Shown in pieces: positions 1 through 15,800 of a stretch of 64,000 bases of DNA. Position 1 is the first letter of the stretch, and each line of letters begins with the position of its first letter. The position numbers were made by a program, and so were the translations under genes. This stretch comes from Baylisascaris procyonis. Its lineage: Eukaryota; Nematoda; Chromadorea; Rhabditida; Ascarididae. Under the pieces are notes generated by a model that saw only the letters and a list, made by a program, of their open reading frames with translations, did not search any database and was not told the DNA's origin. The DNA lies in NCBI GenBank assembly GCA_037389465.1, contig JAZARR010000212.1:1-64000 (forward strand), given 5' to 3'.

Positions 1-3000
1 AGCCTAAGCCTAAGCCTAAGCCTAAGCCTAAGCCTAAGCCTAAGCCTAAGCCTAAGCCTAAGCCTAAGCCTAAGCCTAAGCCTAAGCCTAAGCCTAAGCC
101 TAAGCCTAAGCCTAAGCCTAAGCCTAAGCCTAAGCCTAAGCCTAAGCCTAAGCCTAAGCCTAAGCCTAAGCCTAAGCCTAAGCCTAAGCCTAAGCCTAAG
201 CCTAAGCCTAAGCCTAAGCCTAAGCCTAAGCCTAAGCCTAAGCCTAAGCCTAAGCCTAAGCCTAAGCCTAAGCCTAAGCCTAAGCCTAAGCCTAAGCCTA
301 AGCCTAAGCCTAAGCCTAAGCCTAAGCCTAAGCCTAAGCCTAAGCCTAAGCCTAAGCCTAAGCCTAAGCCTAAGCCTAAGCCTAAGCCTAAGCCTAAGCC
401 TAAGCCTAAGCCTAAGCCTAAGCCTAAGCCTAAGCCTAAGCCTAAGCCTAAGCCTAAGCCTAAGCCTAAGCCTAAGCCTAAGCCTAAGCCTAAGCCTAAG
501 CCTAAGCCTAAGCCTAAGCCTAAGCCTAAGCCTAAGCCTAAGCCTAAGCCTAAGCCTAAGCCTAAGCCTAAGCCTAAGCCTAAGCCTAAGCCTAAGCCTA
601 AGCCTAAGCCTAAGCCTAAGCCTAAGCCTAAGCCTAAGCCTAAGCCTAAGCCTAAGCCTAAGCCTAAGCCTAAGCCTAAGCCTAAGCCTAAGCCTAAGCC
701 TAAGCCTAAGCCTAAGCCTAAGCCTAAGCCTAAGCCTAAGCCTAAGCCTAAGCCTAAGCCTAAGCCTAAGCCTAAGCCTAAGCCTAAGCCTAAGCCTAAG
801 CCTAAGCCTAAGCCTAAGCCTAAGCCTAAGCCTAAGCCTAAGCCTAAGCCTAAGCCTAAGCCTAAGCCTAAGCCTAAGCCTAAGCCTAAGCCTAAGCCTA
901 AGCCTAAGCCTAAGCCTAAGCCTAAGCCTAAGCCTAAGCCTAAGCCTAAGCCTAAGCCTAAGCCTAAGCCTAAGCCTAAGCCTAAGCCTAAGCCTAAGCC
1001 TAAGCCTAAGCCTAAGCCTAAGCCTAAGCCTAAGCCTAAGCCTAAGCCTAAGCCTAAGCCTAAGCCTAAGCCTAAGCCTAAGCCTAAGCCTAAGCCTAAG
1101 CCTAAGCCTAAGCCTAAGCCTAAGCCTAAGCCTAAGCCTAAGCCTAAGCCTAAGCCTAAGCCTAAGCCTAAGCCTAAGCCTAAGCCTAAGCCTAAGCCTA
1201 AGCCTAAGCCTAAGCCTAAGCCTAAGCCTAAGCCTAAGCCTAAGCCTAAGCCTAAGCCTAAGCCTAAGCCTAAGCCTAAGCCTAAGCCTAAGCCTAAGCC
1301 TAAGCCTAAGCCTAAGCCTAAGCCTAAGCCTAAGCCTAAGCCTAAGCCTAAGCCTAAGCCTAAGCCTAAGCCTAAGCCTAAGCCTAAGCCTAAGCCTAAG
1401 CCTAAGCCTAAGCCTAAGCCTAAGCCTAAGCCTAAGCCTAAGCCTAAGCCTAAGCCTAAGCCTAAGCCTAAGCCTAAGCCTAAGCCTAAGCCTAAGCCTA
1501 AGCCTAAGCCTAAGCCTAAGCCTAAGCCTAAGCCTAAGCCTAAGCCTAAGCCTAAGCCTAAGCCTAAGCCTAAGCCTAAGCCTAAGCCTAAGCCTAAGCC
1601 TAAGCCTAAGCCTAAGCCTAAGCCTAAGCCTAAGCCTAAGCCTAAGCCTAAGCCTAAGCCTAAGCCTAAGCCTAAGCCTAAGCCTAAGCCTAAGCCTAAG
1701 CCTAAGCCTAAGCCTAAGCCTAAGCCTAAGCCTAAGCCTAAGCCTAAGCCTAAGCCTAAGCCTAAGCCTAAGCCTAAGCCTAAGCCTAAGCCTAAGCCTA
1801 AGCCTAAGCCTAAGCCTAAGCCTAAGCCTAAGCCTAAGCCTAAGCCTAAGCCTAAGCCTAAGCCTAAGCCTAAGCCTAAGCCTAAGCCTAAGCCTAAGCC
1901 TAAGCCTAAGCCTAAGCCTAAGCCTAAGCCTAAGCCTAAGCCTAAGCCTAAGCCTAAGCCTAAGCCTAAGCCTAAGCCTAAGCCTAAGCCTAAGCCTAAG
2001 CCTAAGCCTAAGCCTAAGCCTAAGCCTAAGCCTAAGCCTAAGCCTAAGCCTAAGCCTAAGCCTAAGCCTAAGCCTAAGCCTAAGCCTAAGCCTAAGCCTA
2101 AGCCTAAGCCTAAGCCTAAGCCTAAGCCTAAGCCTAAGCCTAAGCCTAAGCCTAAGCCTAAGCCTAAGCCTAAGCCTAAGCCTAAGCCTAAGCCTAAGCC
2201 TAAGCCTAAGCCTAAGCCTAAGCCTAAGCCTAAGCCTAAGCCTAAGCCTAAGCCTAAGCCTAAGCCTAAGCCTAAGCCTAAGCCTAAGCCTAAGCCTAAG
2301 CCTAAGCCTAAGCCTAAGCCTAAGCCTAAGCCTAAGCCTAAGCCTAAGCCTAAGCCTAAGCCTAAGCCTAAGCCTAAGCCTAAGCCTAAGCCTAAGCCTA
2401 AGCCTAAGCCTAAGCCTAAGCCTAAGCCTAAGCCTAAGCCTAAGCCTAAGCCTAAGCCTAAGCCTAAGCCTAAGCCTAAGCCTAAGCCTAAGCCTAAGCC
2501 TAAGCCTAAGCCTAAGCCTAAGCCTAAGCCTAAGCCTAAGCCTAAGCCTAAGCCTAAGCCTAAGCCTAAGCCTAAGCCTAAGCCTAAGCCTAAGCCTAAG
2601 CCTAAGCCTAAGCCTAAGCCTAAGCCTAAGCCTAAGCCTAAGCCTAAGCCTAAGCCTAAGCCTAAGCCTAAGCCTAAGCCTAAGCCTAAGCCTAAGCCTA
2701 AGCCTAAGCCTAAGCCTAAGCCTAAGCCTAAGCCTAAGCCTAAGCCTAAGCCTAAGCCTAAGCCTAAGCCTAAGCCTAAGCCTAAGCCTAAGCCTAAGCC
2801 TAAGCCTAAGCCTAAGCCTAAGCCTAAGCCTAAGCCTAAGCCTAAGCCTAAGCCTAAGCCTAAGCCTAAGCCTAAGCCTAAGCCTAAGCCTAAGCCTAAG
2901 CCTAAGCCTAAGCCTAAGCCTAAGCCTAAGCCTAAGCCTAAGCCTAAGCCTAAGCCTAAGCCTAAGCCTAAGCCTAAGCCTAAGCCTAAGCCTAAGCCTA

Positions 3001-5707
3001 AGCCTAAGCCTAAGCCTAAGCCTAAGCCTAAGCCTAAGCCTAAGCCTAAGCCTAAGCCTAAGCCTAAGCCTAAGCCTAAGCCTAAGCCTAAGCCTAAGCC
3101 TAAGCCTAAGCCTAAGCCTAAGCCTAAGCCTAAGCCTAAGCCTAAGCCTAAGCCTAAGCCTAAGCCTAAGCCTAAGCCTAAGCCTAAGCCTAAGCCTAAG
3201 CCTAAGCCTAAGCCTAAGCCTAAGCCTAAGCCTAAGCCTAAGCCTAAGCCTAAGCCTAAGCCTAAGCCTAAGCCTAAGCCTAAGCCTAAGCCTAAGCCTA
3301 AGCCTAAGCCTAAGCCTAAGCCTAAGCCTAAGCCTAAGCCTAAGCCTAAGCCTAAGCCTAAGCCTAAGCCTAAGCCTAAGCCTAAGCCTAAGCCTAAGCC
3401 TAAGCCTAAGCCTAAGCCTAAGCCTAAGCCTAAGCCTAAGCCTAAGCCTAAGCCTAAGCCTAAGCCTAAGCCTAAGCCTAAGCCTAAGCCTAAGCCTAAG
3501 CCTAAGCCTAAGCCTAAGCCTAAGCCTAAGCCTAAGCCTAAGCCTAAGCCTAAGCCTAAGCCTAAGCCTAAGCCTAAGCCTAAGCCTAAGCCTAAGCCTA
3601 AGCCTAAGCCTAAGCCTAAGCCTAAGCCTAAGCCTAAGCCTAAGCCTAAGCCTAAGCCTAAGCCTAAGCCTAAGCCTAAGCCTAAGCCTAAGCCTAAGCC
3701 TAAGCCTAAGCCTAAGCCTAAGCCTAAGCCTAAGCCTAAGCCTAAGCCTAAGCCTAAGCCTAAGCCTAAGCCTAAGCCTAAGCCTAAGCCTAAGCCTAAG
3801 CCTAAGCCTAAGCCTAAGCCTAAGCCTAAGCCTAAGCCTAAGCCTAAGCCTAAGCCTAAGCCTAAGCCTAAGCCTAAGCCTAAGCCTAAGCCTAAGCCTA
3901 AGCCTAAGCCTAAGCCTAAGCCTAAGCCTAAGCCTAAGCCTAAGCCTAAGCCTAAGCCTAAGCCTAAGCCTAAGCCTAAGCCTAAGCCTAAGCCTAAGCC
4001 TAAGCCTAAGCCTAAGCCTAAGCCTAAGCCTAAGCCTAAGCCTAAGCCTAAGCCTAAGCCTAAGCCTAAGCCTAAGCCTAAGCCTAAGCCTAAGCCTAAG
4101 CCTAAGCCTAAGCCTAAGCCTAAGCCTAAGCCTAAGCCTAAGCCTAAGCCTAAGCCTAAGCCTAAGCCTAAGCCTAAGCCTAAGCCTAAGCCTAAGCCTA
4201 AGCCTAAGCCTAAGCCTAAGCCTAAGCCTAAGCCTAAGCCTAAGCCTAAGCCTAAGCCTAAGCCTAAGCCTAAGCCTAAGCCTAAGCCTAAGCCTAAGCC
4301 TAAGCCTAAGCCTAAGCCTAAGCCTAAGCCTAAGCCTAAGCCTAAGCCTAAGCCTAAGCCTAAGCCTAAGCCTAAGCCTAAGCCTAAGCCTAAGCCTAAG
4401 CCTAAGCCTAAGCCTAAGCCTAAGCCTAAGCCTAAGCCTAAGCCTAAGCCTAAGCCTAAGCCTAAGCCTAAGCCTAAGCCTAAGCCTAAGCCTAAGCCTA
4501 AGCCTAAGCCTAAGCCTAAGCCTAAGCCTAAGCCTAAGCCTAAGCCTAAGCCTAAGCCTAAGCCTAAGCCTAAGCCTAAGCCTAAGCCTAAGCCTAAGCC
4601 TAAGCCTAAGCCTAAGCCTAAGCCTAAGCCTAAGCCTAAGCCTAAGCCTAAGCCTAAGCCTAAGCCTAAGCCTAAGCCTAAGCCTAAGCCTAAGCCTAAG
4701 CCTAAGCCTAAGCCTAAGCCTAAGCCTAAGCCTAAGCCTAAGCCTAAGCCTAAGCCTAAGCCTAAGCCTAAGCCTAAGCCTAAGCCTAAGCCTAAGCCTA
4801 AGCCTAAGCCTAAGCCTAAGCCTAAGCCTAAGCCTAAGCCTAAGCCTAAGCCTAAGCCTAAGCCTAAGCCTAAGCCTAAGCCTAAGCCTAAGCCTAAGCC
4901 TAAGCCTAAGCCTAAGCCTAAGCCTAAGCCTAAGCCTAAGCCTAAGCCTAAGCCTAAGCCTAAGCCTAAGCCTAAGCCTAAGCCTAAGCCTAAGCCTAAG
5001 CCTAAGCCTAAGCCTAAGCCTAAGCCTAAGCCTAAGCCTAAGCCTAAGCCTAAGCCTAAGCCTAAGCCTAAGCCTAAGCCTAAGCCTAAGCCTAAGCCTA
5101 AGCCTAAGCCTAAGCCTAAGCCTAAGCCTAAGCCTAAGCCTAAGCCTAAGCCTAAGCCTAAGCCTAAGCCTAAGCCTAAGCCTAAGCCTAAGCCTAAGCC
5201 TAAGCCTAAGCCTAAGCCTAAGCCTAAGCCTAAGCCTAAGCCTAAGCCTAAGCCTAAGCCTAAGCCTAAGCCTAAGCCTAAGCCTAAGCCTAAGCCTAAG
5301 CCTAAGCCTAAGCCTAAGCCTAAGCCTAAGCCTAAGCCTAAGCCTAAGCCTAAGCCTAAGCCTAAGCCTAAGCCTAAGCCTAAGCCTAAGCCTAAGCCTA
5401 AGCCTAAGCCTAAGCCTAAGCCTAAGCCTAAGCCTAAGCCTAAGCCTAAGCCTAAGCCTAAGCCTAAGCCTAAGCCTAAGCCTAAGCCTAAGCCTAAGCC
5501 TAAGCCTAAGCCTAAGCCTAAGCCTAAGCCTAAGCCTAAGCCTAAGCCTAAGCCTAAGCCTAAGCCTAAGCCTAAGCCTAAGCCTAAGCCTAAGCCTAAG
5601 CCTAAGCCTAAGCCTAAGCCTAAGCCTAAGCCTAAGCCTAAGCCTAAGCCTAAGCCTAAGCCTAAGCCTAAGCCTAAGCCTAAGCCTAAGCCTAAGCCTA
5701 AGCCTAA
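1..5707. repeat. Telomere, perfect (GCCTAA)n array
   Basis: About 951 head-to-tail copies of the hexamer GCCTAA with no visible variant. Its complement, TTAGGC, is the established nematode telomere repeat made by telomerase. The C-rich strand is the plus strand, so the G-rich strand runs towards base 1 and ends there 3', which is the orientation expected at a left chromosome end. The array enters the window in mid-unit, so the true terminus may lie a little further out. The perfection of the array is compatible with recent telomerase synthesis, though assembly consensus could also have smoothed out variants. Confidence 0.98.
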
Positions 5708-6103
5708 AAGTTGGCCTAAGCCTAAGCCTAAGCCTAAGCCTAAGCCTAAGCCTCTAAGCCTACCTCCTAAGCCTAAGCCTAAGCCTAAGCCTAAGCCTAA
5801 GCCTAAGCCTAAGCCTAAGCCTACTAAGCCTAAGCCTAAGCCTAAGCCTAAGCCTAAGCCTAAGCCTAAGCCTAAGCCTAAGCCTAAGCCTAAGCCTAAG
5901 CCTAAGCCCCTAAGCCTAAGCCTAAGCCTAAAGCCTAAGCCTAAGCCTAAGCCTAAGCCTTAAGCCTAAGCCTAAGCCTTGACTGTATAACCTAAGCCTA
6001 AGCCAACTACTGCCTAAGCCTAAGCCTAAGCCTAAGCCTAAGCCTAAGCCTAAGCCTCCTGGAGCCTAAGCCTAAGCCTAAGCCTAAGCCTAAGCCTAAG
6101 CCT
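5708..6103. repeat. Degenerate telomere-to-subtelomere junction
   Basis: Runs of GCCTAA continue but are broken by short unrelated or slipped pieces: AAGTTGG after 5707, a CTCTAAGCCTACCTCC block near 5753-5767, extra C or A residues near 5907-5960, an insert around 5979-5990 beginning TTGACTGTATAA, one at 6005-6013 (AACTACTG), and CCTGGAG near 6058. The last recognisable repeat ends at about 6103 and unique sequence follows at once. This pattern fits old proximal repeats that telomerase no longer renews. No longer subtelomeric satellite is visible. Confidence 0.93.
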
Positions 6104-8960
6104 GAAACAAACTGCAAAATCCTGCCATCCAACCATATGAAGCACGCGTGACGATAGCTGACATGAGGAAATCGACATTTCCGATACGAAACGTCTAGCT
6201 GCCAAGATTTGGACCAGTTATCGAATGCAACGAGGTTACTTTGCAAAATGCGAGTAGCACCTCAGGTCACACTTGAACAAGCCGAGCGCAATATTGCTGA
6301 TGATGATCCCTCGAAGACAGATTATTTCGATGAATTCTTTTCTCAAATTACCCCTCACGTTCCGCCTCAGTTATGGAGATGAGAAGCACCGATAAACTCG
6401 ACGTTATCAAGTCTGATATACTCATAATTGCTCACAAACTGAATGATTTACCTTTCAAAGATGCTCATGTACATCCTTTTATTCCCCACTTTATTCAGGA
6501 AGAGAACTTTTTCATTTCATCGGCCAAAGATAATTTTTAAAAAAATCATTGGTACCAGAAATCGTAGTATTGCTGTGGAAAAAACCACTAGTTATTCTGA
6601 TTTCTGAAAGGTTCTAGTGATAGCATAACCAATTATGAACACGTCGTGATTTTTGCATCGGATTTCTGAAGGTTTTCTTTGTCAGCAAATTTTTTCATTA
6701 ATGCTTTCTACGGAATCCTCTCATATCTGCTTTCGACCGATTCACAAAATCAAGTCGATTTGCATTCAGGATCTCCATAAGCAGACAATACTGATTAACA
6801 AGGTTTCAGAGCAAAATTTGGCAATGAATTCTCGAACAAATTCCAAATGCACAGTGACGTTTTCTGGGGCAGCGTTCTTTTATCCATTGTGAAATCCACG
6901 ATATTACCCGTTTGGAAAATGTGCCTAAAGAATGTTTCCCTCCCATTTCCTCAAAAAATCTTCACCCCGTTCATCTCATAACCAAAAGGCGCCCTCCTCA
7001 CAGCCAACTCCGCAACCGACTATTTATTAGCTCATGCTTACTTCCGCCCGCCTCCTTCTTCGTCCTTCCCTTTCCCAGCCCATTCAACCCGATATTTACC
7101 AGCGTTTTTCTTATATCCGGACTCTTGTATATATTAGAGCTTATTTTTTATTGCTGCGCGTTTCAGCTTACAACCCACTTACCATTTACTGTTTTTTTCT
7201 CATAACATAGCCTACTGCATACCAATTTAAATCCCATAAACCACTAACAACCCGTATTTCACAGTCCAACTTACCACACTTTACCTAGTACAACTCCTCA
7301 ACATTTCACCTCTATGATCTCGAAAGCCATGTTTGCTACCATTCCCAAAACACATTCCATTCAGGGGAAAGCATCTGATTTTATACATTTTAAAAAAACT
7401 ATGGTTTCGCATCAACATGATTGCTCTTCCTATCTAACTTACTCAAGCAACTTATGGGGAAAACAGCGGATCATTTGTGAATCATTAAGGATAGCCGAAA
7501 ATCTCTTAGACGACGTCAAATTGTCATTTCCGTAAATCATCTGTGAAAACCATGCGTGGCGTCGGATTTTCTTACCAGTTCTAAAAGAAGCACAAAGATG
7601 CATTTCTTTTCCAGGAATGTCCAGAAGCTTGCCAACTTTTCAATACAATATGAAAGCTATGGCAACATTAACTTACAGGCATTGGTGTCATCGTATGGAA
7701 ATGAAAATTGTGTCTCCTCAAAAGTATAGTCGACCTTTTTTACACACAATGAAAATAAAGTAATACAAATCATTGAGTACGGATCGTTTCATGGTCATTT
7801 TTGATACGAAGCCCTTGTTGAGGTTTTTATGAAAGTACTGTAAACATGATTGGAGGTTTTCACGTGCACATTTTCCACATCGCAAGCGTGATAAGCGTCA
7901 AACAGAGCAAATATTAAAGAAGAAAAGTGATGGGGTTCACTTTTTTCTAGACGATATAGTTAATGTCCATGCATATTCATATAAAAAATTCTTCCACTTG
8001 TTGTAATTCTCTAATTATTCAATTAACTTCCAATTATTTACCGTATGCTACATACAACTCAGATTACTGTGATGACCGTTACTTATACCCATTCATTTAC
8101 GTCCCCAAAATATAACTGCTTCTAATGTATGTGTAAGGGGGATCTCTTCCCACTGGAATGTAATCGCTTACCGCATGCGCTAACGACGCGAACATTTCTC
8201 CTTGGCTAATTGGTTGGAGCGTTGCATTTGAGTGAGCGAATCGCTAACATATCGAATTGTTGACTCATCTTAGTTGGACTGATGCCAAAATTGTGTTGAA
8301 ATAATGCGCTGTTTGTAGAGGCTGGAGTTGTGTGGTGATGTTTGCGAAGATTTTTGTTTGATATTTGATGTGATATTGGTTTAATTACGTTTCGAGGATA
8401 AAGGACACCTCTGTTAGTACTGCAACATTGATGCTGTTCATGTTGAAGCATATCAAAACGTAGTAGCCGTGTTGCTTTTCGTTACTATCCTTAGTGGAAT
8501 GATAGTAACGTTCTATTTCGTAATATAAGCGCATCTGCGATTGTCTTTCTTTTTTTTTTTGACTTTTCCACTATGCTCAAGATTGTTGAAGGCTTCTTAA
8601 ATATCTCTTTTGGGAGTTTGTTTGGTTCTGCACCATCTAGATGTCGGTCGTGTCCACAGCCATCAGATCGAATAAGAATCAGATTCACATTCGTCCATTT
8701 CTGCTTTACATAGCGCTCTTATTCATCTGAAACCAACTTCTGTTATATGTTGCGTATGTACGTAGTGTACCCGTTTGCAGAAGCTGGTAAGGTGAATTGA
8801 ATGTCCATGAGACAGGTGACCTCGTTTATTGCCTTAACAATTCCAGCTTATCTAGTTCTATGCTGCAGTCGTACACACGAAAATTTTTTCTGTCTTTCTA
8901 CGTTTCCGGATGGTCATTGTCCATCTGTTTGTGCTTCAAGTTAGTGCGTTGTGTTGTTTA
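6104..8960. other. Subtelomeric unique DNA, no gene recognised
   Basis: About 2.9 kb of AT-rich single-copy-looking DNA lies between the telomere junction and the first gene. Both strands carry only short open frames of low-complexity or unconvincing composition. I found no splice-linked coding segments, no RNA gene and no tandem satellite. Any promoter of the PDCD6-like gene would lie in its right-hand part, but no specific element can be named. Confidence 0.6.
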
Positions 8961-8964
8961 TTTC

Positions 8965-8966
8965 AG
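8965..8966 (+). promoter_or_regulatory. Likely spliced-leader acceptor of the PDCD6-like gene
   Basis: A T-rich stretch ending TTTATTTCAG finishes at 8966, 21 bases before the start codon at 8988. In nematodes this position and consensus usually mark trans-splicing of a spliced leader. A short cis-spliced 5' exon would look the same. Confidence 0.5.
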
Positions 8967-8969
8967 TGA

Positions 8970-12861
<3,892 letters not shown>

Positions 12862-15800
12862 GCCTTGCTGAATGACCCTTTTGCTTTGTTGTGATGGTTA
12901 CATCTGGATTTCAGGTACTTTTATCACTTCAAAGGGCATTCCAATTTGCACTGCATTTTTTTCATTCGTTTTTAATGCCTTCCACGAGGCCTTTATTGTT
13001 TTCATGAGCGGATATCACTTTCAGTACGCAAAACTCATTCTTTTTTAAGATTTCTATTCTCTGGTTGCTGCATTATTCTTGGGCTTATATATTTTTACTT
13101 TCAGGTTTTTTCATGCATTCGTACGCTTTCTGCTCTCTCTTTCTTTTTTCTTTCTGTCTCCTTTCGCAAAGGAAAATGTAGTGTCATGCCACATGCAAGA
13201 AGACACACTCAAGCATGGATGTTTAGGTGTTTTCAGATGCTAACATCTTTGTCATACTGTGTTGTAAATGAGCTTAAAGCGTGTCCAAAATCCTATAGCT
13301 GAACCGATGTGGTGCAGTTTTTTTCATGTATTATGGTTCGAGGGTGATTAATATACCAGTGTGAACAGATATTTTAACTCCATTTGTGGTATATGATTTC
13401 TGTAGTAAACGATACTCAAATTTTGCATACTACCTGTGAAATGAGTGGGATATTGCTTCGGCATTGCGAGGTAAGAAATCTGCATTGAGCTGCTCGAATG
13501 CACTCAAAATCATACGTATGACTAACACAAGCATAAAAGTTGTTCTTCGAGGCTAACATTCGTGAATACGCGCTCTTACTTCCTCTAGCGATTTCTTTAC
13601 CTTTATATGCATGGAATGCATGTAAGGTTGTTATCATAAAGTTGCCCCTCAGTGCACTAACCAGATTATCTTTTAGTAGCGTGATTTCACGTATAGTGCT
13701 GGAATTTCGGGCAAGTTTCAAGTTGCTTGCTTCCAGTTTCTTCGTAGTCTCAAGAAAATGTTTATTCTCTTTCTCACGCACTATCTGCAGTTTCTATGAC
13801 ATGTTGCAACTTCTTATATCCTCTCCTCCTTTCTTTCTAGAAAAGGTTCCGAAAATGTTTTCTCCATAAGCTTGGTTTTGCATAGTTTTTGTGAGTTTGT
13901 TGAGCGATTTTTCTACTGTCAGTTATTGCGAATAATACTTTTGTATTTTGTGATGCGTTGTCCGGAAACGCATAACGAAAGTGCAGTAAATCATCGTGTT
14001 TGTAGTAGGAAGATTGAAATTTTTCATGTGCTAGAGACGCTAATTTGTAGAGGCAGGTCTTTGCTTGTTTAAGTAGCTCATTGGAAATGCTTCAACTCTT
14101 GCGCTATTTTCGAACAGACTTTGAGCTTTTTTCACATTTTTTGGCACTCAGCCATCAATCTATTGAGGTTTTTTAAACGTGGAAAAAATATTGTTGTGTG
14201 CAACACTGGTGCCACTAATTTTTCTTCGTCTGCAGTTTGAGATTACTTGCAGTTTCGTTTCTCTATGTGGTGGTTTGTATATTCATGTTTTTTATTCTTA
14301 CTGAAGTAATGAGATGAGAGGACCACCAACAACTGCAGTGGCGTCTATCTTACTTTCTGTATGTTTATCCGTTATCCGCCATGTATCCATCATATTCCAT
14401 ATTAGCCCTGAAATTTGGTTTGAGTGCTTTTGAACAAAGCTGGTGTAGTGATTCGATCCACAAAAAACTATATTAGAGCTTATCCTGCCACTCGCCCTCG
14501 CAGAATACAAATCTAGTGTTTTTTTTTTCTCAAGCTCTCATTTTGTTTCTCCTTGTCGTCGATGTTAAACGCATTTCGTCTGATTTTTGTCAGTATTGCA
14601 CATTTTGCTTCTTATTTGTTCCTTGATTCGCAAAAGCATTATAGTACCGCTGTCTATCTACTGTTTCATTTTTTCGTACAATCCAGACCCGTATTTTGCA
14701 GCCCACCAAAATTTTTATCTGCAGTTATGACCTTCCTCTGCCTTTGTTGTAGCGGACATCAGATGAATGCTGCATATTTATGATCAGCTTATCGAAGTAT
14801 TTTGTTTGAAACGGAAGTAAACCGGATAAGAAAATTTTCTCAACCTCCGGGCCCATATTTCAGTCCTCAACTAACCGTTGGCTATGGAATGTGAATTTCT
14901 TTTCTTACCGAGAGAAGTGAGCTTTCATAAACCAGTTTTACCTGATGTTCTGAATAACATTGGTGACAGAAGTGGTTTATAAAACTTGGACTCACCTTGC
15001 AAGTTTTATAAATCCATTAATTGCAAGAATTCGTAAAGTTTTTGTGAATTGTGGGAATTTATCCAAAGGTTGAGTGCCCAATAGTGTTGACCTCCCAAAG
15101 TATTTTATTTGAGGGCCCGGAAATCGTTCGAGGGTCTCAGACTTTGAGAATCTAGAAAACCGTTTGGAGTTCCCGAATAAGTAAACTAACGCCCGAAGCT
15201 TGTTTTCTTAAGAAGTTTTGTGAAGTTATTTCCACGCAAAAGAAACGAGTTCGAAAAGGCTGTCCCATTGGTGAAAATTGCTTTTTTCTTATGGATAGAA
15301 AGTACACTTGATTCATTTCATCAGCCTTGAATTAGAACTATTCTGCGATTAGTCTCATGTTGCTTGCTGATGCCAGTTCCGCATTCCTCTGGCTTGTCTT
15401 TTTTTTTGTATGGAATTCGCAACAAAGATTTTAAATCATTTTTCTGGCACACATATATAAGGAAGTGTTCGTAACTTCTTGATGCTCATCCGATTTTGTT
15501 GGAAATTTTAGCACCCAGGAAACGCTTCCTCAGGGCCCGACATCGCTTATGTTTTCCAAAAATGGGAAAGTTTTGCCGCACCCGGTCAAAGAATTGCTTT
15601 TCATCATTTGGCATAAAATTTGCGGAATTCTGCGAGGTAGTGAACTGCCCAATTTTGAAATGTCTTACTTTTTTTCTTTGTTGAGTGTAAGATTTAGATG
15701 AGATTTGGCATGATTAAGAAATCGCCTCCACACAGATATATGGGGTGTGCAAGGTGCAATTGTTATTCACCTGAACGTTTTAAGACATCTTCAATAATGT

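Noticed and set aside
6007..6246. Minus-strand open frame ending in Leu-Gly and Leu-Arg repeats
   Set aside because: The repeats are a translation of the degenerate telomere units. The frame has no independent coding support.
13416..13869. Overlapping frames of 121 and 109 codons on opposite strands
   Set aside because: They overlap each other, have no splice partners or family match, and occur in AT-rich spacer where such frames arise by chance.
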